10,352 bases of DNA, from assembly GCA_034432435.1 (NCBI GenBank), contig DAOUBS010000225.1, positions 1 through 10,352 of the forward strand, in the 5' to 3' direction. Under the pieces are notes generated by a model. It made no database searches. It was not told where the DNA came from and was given only the letters and a program-made list of their open reading frames with translations. This document shows, in pieces, positions 1 to 5,762 of the stretch; the stretch's first letter is position 1, and the number at the start of each line of letters is the position of its first letter. This stretch comes from JANWYT01 sp034432435. Lineage in GTDB: Bacteria > Chloroflexota > Anaerolineae > Aggregatilineales > Phototrophicaceae. The translations under genes were made by a program, and so were the position numbers.

Positions 1-105
1 TCAGCGTGTTTGTCTTCTTTTTTCTCGTCTAAAACCGCCTTGTTCGGATGGATGCAGCTCAAAGCGCTTGTCATCCCCAATCCCATGGTGCGAGTCAATA
101 GATGA
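1..105 (+). CDS. possible 3' end of an upstream gene (partial)
   Basis: The first frame is open from base 1 to a TGA at 103-105. That stop overlaps the ATG of the next gene in an ATGA arrangement, a common form of translational coupling and similar to the GTGA overlap at 1733-1736. The 34 residues end in a basic, proline-containing tail (LKALVIPNPMVRVNR), which would suit the end of a glycan-cluster protein, but no family can be named from so little. An alternative is that the third frame (SVFVFFFLV, then TAA at 30-32) is the true end, perhaps of a membrane protein, leaving 33-101 as a leader. The sequence does not decide between the two. Confidence 0.3.
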   Translation, partial: SACLSSFFSSKTALFGWMQLKALVIPNPMVRVNR

Positions 106-794
106 AACTTAAAAAGACACTGGTTGATTTCATTCTACGCCCACTTTATGAAGCAGCCGGCAACCCACGGTTTTCGCGCCCGGCGCTCAACAACCTCGAC
201 GCGAAACTGTCCCAGTATCTTCACTTTAAAAATGGCGTGTTTGTCGAACTCGGCGCTAACGATGGCTTTCAACAGAGTAACACGTACTATCTCGAAAAGT
301 TTATGGGTTGGACGGGGGTACTTGTAGAGCCTATTCCAAGCTTGTTTGAGAAGGCGCGTAAACGTCGACCAAAATCAAAGGTGTACAACTTAGCGTGCGT
401 AGCAGATTCGCAGTCAACGCTATATATTGAACTGGTTGATCTAAACCTGATGTCATTCGTTGCCGGTGCGTTGAAGACGGATGAAGAGGTAAAACGCCAC
501 ATTGAATCCGGTGAGTATCATGCACAAGCAGCAGCCAAAACCGTCCAAGTGCCTACCGCGACACTCACACAAATTTTAGAGCAAGCCGCCGTAACCAGCA
601 TTGATTTTCTGTCGCTGGACGTGGAAGGCTACGAAGCTCAAGTGCTGCGTGGGTTGGATTTTGAGCGCTTCGCGCCGCGATATATGTTAGTTGAAGCACG
701 CTATCGGGATGAAGTGGAGTCGATTGTTTCTCCGTATTATGAGCTTGCTGAACAGATGACAAACCATGATCTATTTTTTGTTCGCCGCGCTTAG
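102..794 (+). CDS. FkbM family SAM-dependent methyltransferase
   Basis: This 230-residue protein matches the FkbM methyltransferase family, which transfers a methyl group from S-adenosylmethionine to hydroxyls on sugars, polyketides or other small acceptors. Visible motifs are the SAM-binding motif I, FVELGANDG (47-55), the following acidic strand end VEPIP (75-79), and the family hallmark IDFLSLDVEGYEAQVLRG (167-184), with Asp173 and Glu175 at the expected catalytic/metal-site positions. Length is normal for the family. There is no signal peptide or membrane segment, so it should be cytoplasmic. It is the first complete gene of a + strand run with a glycosyltransferase 9 bp downstream and a second methyltransferase beyond that, so O-methylation of a surface glycan is the likely role (inference). 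Its DNA is clearly more AT-rich than its neighbours: four sampled 60-base lines are 37-48% G+C, against 67% for one in the next gene. Possible acquisition from another source follows. The start has only a weak Shine-Dalgarno sequence, consistent with coupling to an upstream gene. Confidence 0.9.
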   Translation: MKLKKTLVDFILRPLYEAAGNPRFSRPALNNLDAKLSQYLHFKNGVFVELGANDGFQQSNTYYLEKFMGWTGVLVEPIPSLFEKARKRRPKSKVYNLACVADSQSTLYIELVDLNLMSFVAGALKTDEEVKRHIESGEYHAQAAAKTVQVPTATLTQILEQAAVTSIDFLSLDVEGYEAQVLRGLDFERFAPRYMLVEARYRDEVESIVSPYYELAEQMTNHDLFFVRRA

Positions 795-797
795 GGG
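793..797 (+). promoter_or_regulatory. ribosome binding site AGGGG for the 804 gene
   Basis: AGGGG overlaps the TAG stop (792-794) of the FkbM gene and lies 6 bases before the ATG at 804. This supports that start and suggests that ribosomes finishing the first gene re-initiate on the second. Confidence 0.55.
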
Positions 798-803
798 CAG
801 CTC

Positions 804-1736
804 ATGAGCCTCAACACGCCCGTTGCGTTCATCATCTTTCGGCGGCCTCAGCTGGCGCAGCAGGTCTTTAACCAAATCAAGGCAGCCCAGCCACGCCAGT
901 TGTTCCTCATCGCGGATGGGCCACGCAGCCCCGCAGAAGCGCACCTCTGCGAACAGACGCGCGCCATCGTGGAGCACATCGACTGGCCGTGTGAGGTGTA
1001 TCGTAATTACGCCGATGAAAATATGGGGCTGCGGCAGCGCATCGTTAGCGGGATCACTTGGGTGTTTGAGCACGTCGAGCGCGCGATCATCCTCGAAGAT
1101 GACTGCCTGCCGCATCCGACGTTTTTCCGCTTTTGTGCGGAGCTGCTAGAGCATTATGCCCACGATGAACGTGTGATGACCATCACGGGCGATTACTTTG
1201 GATATCCACGCCGCCCAACAGAAGCGCACGACAGCTACTTCTTCACACACTACCCCCATGTGTGGGGCTGGGCGACATGGAAGCGCGCATGGGCACGCTA
1301 CGATCAAACCATGGAGGCATGGCACAACCCTACCAAGCGTCAAACGGTTCTTTCGCGAGTTCCGTGGTGGATGCGCCCGTACTGGACGCACATCTACGAG
1401 GCGGTGGCTAACAACACGATCAACAGTTGGGCTTATCAGTGGCTGCTGACGTGTGTGTTTTACGACGGCCTCACCGCCACGCCCTTCAAAAATCTCGTGT
1501 CGCACCTCGGCGTGGGGGAGGGGGCTGCTCACTTTGAGAAAGCCAGCACCAATGACGGTGTGTCGTTTCGGCCTTTAGAGCCGATGACCTTTCCGCTGCA
1601 TCATCCAGAGGTGAAGCTCAACCGCGCGGCTGAAGCCTACATCAACCGCTTCACGTGGGTGAACTCCGGCCAGTTCTTCCCGTTAAGAGTGTATCGGAAA
1701 GCGCGTAACGTCATTAGAGGATTCAACAAACAGTGA
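804..1736 (+). CDS. GT-A fold glycosyltransferase (HlpA-like / GT2-related)
   Basis: This 310-residue protein resembles the nucleotide-diphospho-sugar transferases often annotated as hemolytic protein HlpA-like or GT2-related. These are putative GT-A glycosyltransferases of surface-glycan clusters; the HlpA name does not imply hemolysis. The N-terminus is a Rossmann-like nucleotide-sugar fold, with PVAFIIFRRP (6-15) and LFLIADGPR (33-41). The acidic metal-binding motif is IILEDDCLP (95-103), the equivalent of DxD. The strongly conserved central motif HVWGWATWKRAW (152-163) is present, as is the preceding FTHYP. No transmembrane segment is apparent, so it probably acts at the cytoplasmic face of the membrane on a lipid-linked acceptor. 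The donor sugar cannot be told. Its stop codon overlaps the GTG start of the next methyltransferase by 4 bases, marking an operon. Base composition is GC-rich, unlike the gene before it. Confidence 0.85.
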   Translation: MSLNTPVAFIIFRRPQLAQQVFNQIKAAQPRQLFLIADGPRSPAEAHLCEQTRAIVEHIDWPCEVYRNYADENMGLRQRIVSGITWVFEHVERAIILEDDCLPHPTFFRFCAELLEHYAHDERVMTITGDYFGYPRRPTEAHDSYFFTHYPHVWGWATWKRAWARYDQTMEAWHNPTKRQTVLSRVPWWMRPYWTHIYEAVANNTINSWAYQWLLTCVFYDGLTATPFKNLVSHLGVGEGAAHFEKASTNDGVSFRPLEPMTFPLHHPEVKLNRAAEAYINRFTWVNSGQFFPLRVYRKARNVIRGFNKQ

Positions 1737-2476
1737 ACGTACAAAACAACTTTACAGAGCGAATTATCCCCGGCCAAGTCTTCGAAGCTGCCTATGCCAA
1801 CCACATCAAACGCTACGACTTTGCACAGGACTTCATCGCCGCTAAACGCGTGCTCGACGTCGCCTGCGGCGTGGGCTACGGCACAGCGCATCTAGCAGAT
1901 GGAGCCGCGCAGGTCGTCGGCGTTGACATCGACGAGGGGGCTGTGCGCTATGCTCAGGCGCACTATATGCGCCCTAACGCCGCTTTCTCACAAGCAGACG
2001 CGCACGCGCTGCCTTTTGCCGATCACTGCTTCGGGGTCGTCGTCTCGTTTGAGACGATCGAGCACGTCCCGAATGTGCAGCAGTACCTAACAGAAGTCAA
2101 GCGCGTGCTGCATCCAGAGGGCGTCTATCTTGTCTCAACCCCTGCGGCCAAAGTTTCTACGCGCACACCGCCCAACCCGCACCACGTGCAGGAATGGTCG
2201 CCGACCGATTTTGAGGCGTTGCTGAGCGCACACTTTCGCGCGGTTGAGCTTTACAGCCAGTATGAGCTGAAGCAGGCTGCCGCGGTGGCGATCAAAAACG
2301 CCGACCGCTTGAACTTGCGGTTGCTCATCCCCAAGCCGATTCGGCTCATGATTGCGCGGGCGCTGGGGCTGCGCACCGTGTACGATGTCCGATTGGAACA
2401 CATGGCCATCACGCCAGGGGTTCATCCTGAGGCGACGGAGAGCGTCGCCGTGTGTCGTGGGCCACTTCCTCAATGA
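1733..2476 (+). CDS. class I SAM-dependent methyltransferase (Methyltransf_11-like)
   Basis: This is a 247-residue Rossmann-fold methyltransferase. Motif I is VLDVACGVGYGTAHLA (40-55), followed by the acidic residue that binds the SAM ribose in VVGVDIDEGAV (61-71), the motif II region VVVSFETIEHV (102-112) and the post-motif VLHPEGVYLVSTP (125-137). These place it with Methyltransf_11-type enzymes that commonly decorate glycans, lipids or quinones. In this cluster a sugar or glycan-terminus methylation is most likely (inference). The start is GTG at 1733, overlapping the TGA of the upstream glycosyltransferase as GTGA. Only a distant AGAGG (1716-1720) precedes it, so translational coupling probably drives initiation. 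The last 68 bases overlap the end of the oppositely oriented GT4 gene. The C-terminus (ESVAVCRG, 236-243) looks like a genuine final beta-strand of this fold, so the overlap is not an artefact of this frame. Confidence 0.88.
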   Translation: MNVQNNFTERIIPGQVFEAAYANHIKRYDFAQDFIAAKRVLDVACGVGYGTAHLADGAAQVVGVDIDEGAVRYAQAHYMRPNAAFSQADAHALPFADHCFGVVVSFETIEHVPNVQQYLTEVKRVLHPEGVYLVSTPAAKVSTRTPPNPHHVQEWSPTDFEALLSAHFRAVELYSQYELKQAAAVAIKNADRLNLRLLIPKPIRLMIARALGLRTVYDVRLEHMAITPGVHPEATESVAVCRGPLPQ

Positions 2477-3623
2477 TTTGAACATTGCGCTCAACGTAGC
2501 GGCTGATGAGGAAGCGTTCACGCACCAACTCGACCCCATTTCGAGAAAATTGCTCATAGCGCCGCGGATCATTCCACAGTTCGACAATCCGCTTGGCTAG
2601 CGCTTGTGGGTCGCCCACCGGGTAGAGCAGCCCCGTCACACCGTCGATGATGAACTCTCTCACGCCGTCGATGTTGGTGGCCACTGTTGGGCAGCCGCGC
2701 GCCATGCTTTCAATGGCCACCCGCGGCGCGGACTCGGACCGCGTGCACATCACGTGAACGTCGCTGCTGTCGAACACCTGACGTGCGTCCACGTACCCTA
2801 AAAAGGCGACAAACTCGCTCAGATTGAGAGTGCTGATCAAAGCATCTAGGGATTTCTTGTACTGCTCGTCTGCCGCGCCTGCAATGGACAGCTTGGGGGT
2901 CAAGCCCGCTTGGACGATCGACGGCAGCGCTTGGATGATCTCGTGCTGCCCCTTCATCTCGCTAATGCCGCCCACAATACACAGGCGAATGTCTGAAGAG
3001 CCGCACCGCGCTGCGTCACGCGGCTTGCCCAAGCCAGACTCATCCACCAAGCCCGGATCGATCAACACCATCTTAGATCGAGAGAGGTACTGCGCCCACT
3101 TCTCAAACGTCGCTTTGGAGTGGCAGAGAAATAGCGACGTGTTGTGATCCGCCCAAGACAGAGAGAGACTAACTGGCCAATCGAACTGCCAATTTCCCCC
3201 TTCCAGCGCCACATGGTCGCGAATGTCCCAGATGTGCGGCAGTTTGCGCAGCGCGGCAATCAACGCGCCCAACGGGGAATAGGTGTTGTTGCTGTAGATG
3301 AGGTCGTACTGCGGCAAGGTCTTGGCCAGCGCGCGGGCGACACGCAGGTTGTCCACTAGGCGCAGCAGGCGCAGATGGCCTTTGCGTTTGGTGCGGATGT
3401 TGTACCACGTTCGGAACCGCGCCTCGTGCCACGGGACGCCGTGCGCTTGCAGGCGCTCACGCACGCTGGCCTCGGCTGGCGCTTGCACCAGCACCTCCGG
3501 CGCGATGCGTTCACGGGGCAGATGTTCAATCAGCGAGTAGAGGGACCGTTCCGAGCCACCCCGATCATCGGAGAAGGGCGAGACGAACAACACCCGCAGC
3601 GGCTGATGGATCTCATTTTTCAT
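2409..3623 (-). CDS. GT4 family glycosyltransferase
   Basis: This 404-residue GT-B fold retaining glycosyltransferase belongs to family GT4. The N-terminal acceptor domain starts with RVLFVSPFSDDRGGSERSL (10-28), whose glycine-rich loop is typical of GT4. The C-terminal donor domain spans roughly 210-375, with LCIVGGISEMKGQHEII (214-230) and the catalytic EX7E motif in SESAPRVAIESMARGCP (Glu297 and Glu305). DGVTGLLYPVGD (327-338) is the usual nucleotide-sugar-binding end of the domain. The last about 20 residues are a charged, serine- and proline-rich tail encoded inside the overlap with the convergent methyltransferase, so they may be a recent 3' extension. The gene is inverted relative to the rest of the glycan block and divergent from the GT2 gene, 58 bp away. 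The ATG at 3623 has an AGGA eight bases upstream. A cytoplasmic, membrane-associated role in glycan chain assembly is likely; donor and acceptor are unknown. Confidence 0.92.
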   Translation of the reverse strand: MKNEIHQPLRVLFVSPFSDDRGGSERSLYSLIEHLPRERIAPEVLVQAPAEASVRERLQAHGVPWHEARFRTWYNIRTKRKGHLRLLRLVDNLRVARALAKTLPQYDLIYSNNTYSPLGALIAALRKLPHIWDIRDHVALEGGNWQFDWPVSLSLSWADHNTSLFLCHSKATFEKWAQYLSRSKMVLIDPGLVDESGLGKPRDAARCGSSDIRLCIVGGISEMKGQHEIIQALPSIVQAGLTPKLSIAGAADEQYKKSLDALISTLNLSEFVAFLGYVDARQVFDSSDVHVMCTRSESAPRVAIESMARGCPTVATNIDGVREFIIDGVTGLLYPVGDPQALAKRIVELWNDPRRYEQFSRNGVELVRERFLISRYVERNVQIIEEVAHDTRRRSPSPQDEPLA

Positions 3624-3631
3624 CGCTGTTG

Positions 3632-3635
3632 TCCT
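3632..3635 (-). promoter_or_regulatory. ribosome binding site AGGA for the 3623 gene
   Basis: On the - strand AGGA lies 8 bases upstream of the ATG at 3621-3623 and supports this start for the inverted GT4 gene. It is a short core only, so strength is moderate. Confidence 0.5.
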
Positions 3636-3639
3636 ATCG

Positions 3640-3648
3640 TGGTATACT
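3640..3648 (+). promoter_or_regulatory. extended -10 promoter for the GT2-GT4 pair
   Basis: TGGTATACT is an extended -10 element (TGn followed by TATACT, five of six matches to TATAAT) in the 58-bp divergent gap. No good -35 hexamer sits 17 bases upstream, as is usual for extended -10 promoters. Transcription would begin near 3655, giving a leader of roughly 27 bases to the GTG at 3682. It would place the alternative TTG at 3649 upstream of the transcript start. The core GTATAC is palindromic, so it might also serve the - strand gene weakly. This is a prediction from sequence only. Confidence 0.45.
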
Positions 3649-3668
3649 TTGCTTCAATGGAAATCCAC

Positions 3669-3674
3669 AGGAAG
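3669..3674 (+). promoter_or_regulatory. ribosome binding site AGGAAG that fixes the GTG start at 3682
   Basis: AGGAAG lies 7 bases before GTG 3682. The longer in-frame start, TTG at 3649, has no such site and would overlap the predicted promoter. The protein family also normally begins just before the first beta-strand (LVTVVTPCYN). These points choose 3682. Confidence 0.7.
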
Positions 3675-3681
3675 ATCAACC

Positions 3682-4581
3682 GTGCCCCCTCTCGTCACCG
3701 TCGTTACGCCGTGCTACAACAGCGCTCGCTTCATCGAGGAGACGATCCAATCCGTCCTCGCGCAGACCTACCCACAGGTTGAGTATATCATCATGGACGG
3801 CGGCTCTACAGATGGCACAGTCGAGATCGCCCAACGCTACGCCGACCGGCTGACGCTCATCAGCGAACCAGACCGCGGCCAGACCCACGCCATCAATAAG
3901 GGGTGGGCGCGCGCGCAGGGGCAGATCCTCGCGTGGCTCAACGCCGACGACCTCTACTACCCCGACACGGTAGCGACCGCTGTTGCTGCCTTAGAGGCTC
4001 ATCCTGAGGCCGGTTGGGTGTATGGCAGCGGGGTCATGCTGGATGCGAATGGGCAGCCCATGCCATTCCGTCATCCAGTGCAGCCGTGGAACTATGAGGG
4101 GCTGCTGCAAGATAGCTGCTACATCGTCCAGCCCACTGTGTTCCTGCGCCGCTCAGTTTATGAAACCGTTGGCAACCTTGACGAGACGCTGCACTATTCC
4201 ATGGATTACGAGTACTGGCTGCGGATTGGGCGCACCTATCCTGCGGTGTACGATCCACATGTGCGCGCGGCAGTGAAGATCTTCCGCCAGACCAAGACGC
4301 GCAGCGGTGGTTACCCGCGTGTGGTCGAAATTGAGGCGATGCTGCGCCAGTACGGGGCGACTGATCTGCCGCGCGGGATGCGTCACGAGTGGATTATGGC
4401 CAACGCCAGTCGGCTCATGCAGGAAGTGCGTCAAGGCCGCTGGAACGCTGTGCTTGACGCGATGCGCGCGCTGCTGCGCTACCCGGCGGCGCTGCCGCGC
4501 GGGCTGGCCAAGTGGCTGTTCGAAGTGCTCATCCCTCCAACGCTTGAGACGCGGATTCGCCAGCGCCTGGTGCGGTTGTAG
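3682..4581 (+). CDS. GT2 family glycosyltransferase (WcaA/WfgS-like)
   Basis: This is a 299-residue GT-A fold enzyme of family GT2. Numbered from the GTG start, the nucleotide-sugar-binding N-terminus is LVTVVTPCYNSARFIEETI (4-22). It is followed by MDGGSTDGT (38-46), the loop DRGQTHAINKGWARAQG (64-80) and the metal-binding LAWLNADDLYY with Asp89-Asp90 (83-93). Further along, LHYSMDYEYWLR (170-181) carries the acidic residue expected as catalytic base in the ED/D-YE-W region. Arrangement and length match the WcaA/WfgS-like group of surface-polysaccharide glycosyltransferases. No membrane helix is evident. An extension to TTG 3649 is possible, but its extra 11 residues look non-native. The next GT4 gene starts 8 bases after its stop, so the two form an operon. 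Substrate unknown. Confidence 0.92.
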   Translation: MPPLVTVVTPCYNSARFIEETIQSVLAQTYPQVEYIIMDGGSTDGTVEIAQRYADRLTLISEPDRGQTHAINKGWARAQGQILAWLNADDLYYPDTVATAVAALEAHPEAGWVYGSGVMLDANGQPMPFRHPVQPWNYEGLLQDSCYIVQPTVFLRRSVYETVGNLDETLHYSMDYEYWLRIGRTYPAVYDPHVRAAVKIFRQTKTRSGGYPRVVEIEAMLRQYGATDLPRGMRHEWIMANASRLMQEVRQGRWNAVLDAMRALLRYPAALPRGLAKWLFEVLIPPTLETRIRQRLVRL

Positions 4582-4589
4582 GCTGACTT

Positions 4590-5762
4590 ATGCGCATTTG
4601 GCAGATTGATCCCGCCAACCTCACGCCCTACTACAACCTCGCTGTGTGTGAAGCGCTGGCACAGAGCGGTGCAGATGTTACCTACTTCACGTCGCCGTTT
4701 CTCTACGATGACCTACCTACTTCATCATCTTTTAAGACGGAAACGCTTTACTTTCGGGGCGTGTCGCAGCCATATTTGAAACAAGCTCCACGGTTGCGAC
4801 AGACGCTGCGTGGCCTAACCTATCCGCTAGGGCATTGGGAACTTATCCGTCGCGCACGGCAGCACCCGCCGGACGTTGTACACATCCAATGGAGCCGCCT
4901 GCCTCGCCTTGACGTCTGGTTAATTCGGGCCATGCAGCGAATGGGCATTCCCGTCGTCCACACAGTGCACGATGTTGTACCCCTGTTCGACGCCTCGCTG
5001 CGGCATAGGTTGAAGCGTGTTTATGAGACAGCCGATGCGTTGATCGTCCACGCAGAAGCCAACCGGCGGGACCTGCTAGCAACCTACCCGACTTTGCAAG
5101 ACCACCCCTACGTGACGCTACTGCCGATGATCGCTTTCAACGATCCTGCACGGCCGGCAGAAGCCGCGCCCCAACTCGCACGACAGAGGCTTCACCTGCC
5201 AGAACAAGCACAGGTCGTCGGCTTCTTCGGCGTGATCAAAGCATATAAAGGCTTAGACGTGCTCTCTGCGGCGTGGCCACAGGTGCAAGCTGCGCTGCCA
5301 GATGTCCATCTGCTCATCGCTGGCAAGCCAGCCAGCACAACCGATGCTGCCCTGCTGGCTGAACTAAAACAGATGCCACAGACACATATCGCAGACTTCT
5401 TCATCCCACAGCATGAGGTGTGGGCATATCATATGGCGTGCGACATGATGGTTTTCCCGTATCATCGCATCACACAAAGCGCGGCCTTACTCAGCGCGAT
5501 GCAGTACAGTCTGCCAATAATCGTGACAGACGTCGGGGGTCTGCCAGAGTTGATCGACGGCAACGGCTGGATCATTCCATCCGGTGATGCAAACGCGCTC
5601 GCTCAGGCGCTCATCACAGCATTGGCAGATCGCGTTACATTAGAGCGGATGGGCGCTCGCTCACGTGAGATCGTCGAACAGCGGCACAACGGCACAGCAG
5701 TAGCTATGCGCTTGATAACGCTGTATCAGCGCCTCATGATGGATTCTGCATACTCTGGCTGA
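4590..5762 (+). CDS. GT4-like glycosyltransferase lacking the canonical EX7E
   Basis: This 390-residue GT-B protein has an N-terminal acceptor domain: MRIWQIDPANLTPYYNLAVC (1-20), then DVVHIQWSRLP (95-105) and PVVHTVHDVVPLF (121-133). Its C-terminal donor domain begins about 205, with VVGFFGVIKAYKGLDVL (209-225). The segment ITQSAALLSAMQYSLPIIVTDVGGLPE (294-320) takes the place of the usual E-X7-E region, and both glutamates are replaced. This substitution pattern also occurs in other GT4-like proteins with TQSG/S-type motifs, so it is probably a subfamily trait rather than inactivation. GNGWIIPSGD (324-333) is the normal follow-on. The start ATG lies 8 bases after the GT2 stop, with TAGG (4579-4582, partly the stop codon) as a short ribosome-binding core. 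The last 29 bases overlap the 3' end of the convergent regulator gene. It probably adds one sugar of the glycan after or before the GT2 enzyme (inference). Confidence 0.9.
   Translation: MRIWQIDPANLTPYYNLAVCEALAQSGADVTYFTSPFLYDDLPTSSSFKTETLYFRGVSQPYLKQAPRLRQTLRGLTYPLGHWELIRRARQHPPDVVHIQWSRLPRLDVWLIRAMQRMGIPVVHTVHDVVPLFDASLRHRLKRVYETADALIVHAEANRRDLLATYPTLQDHPYVTLLPMIAFNDPARPAEAAPQLARQRLHLPEQAQVVGFFGVIKAYKGLDVLSAAWPQVQAALPDVHLLIAGKPASTTDAALLAELKQMPQTHIADFFIPQHEVWAYHMACDMMVFPYHRITQSAALLSAMQYSLPIIVTDVGGLPELIDGNGWIIPSGDANALAQALITALADRVTLERMGARSREIVEQRHNGTAVAMRLITLYQRLMMDSAYSG

Noticed and set aside
1146..1532. 128-residue - strand frame inside the HlpA-like glycosyltransferase
   Set aside because: No motif, and the + strand frame has well-conserved catalytic motifs throughout this stretch.
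3642..3647. Palindromic GTATAC as a shared -10 for the - strand GT4 gene
   Set aside because: On the - strand only four of six -10 bases match and no -35 is visible, so a separate promoter there is not supported.
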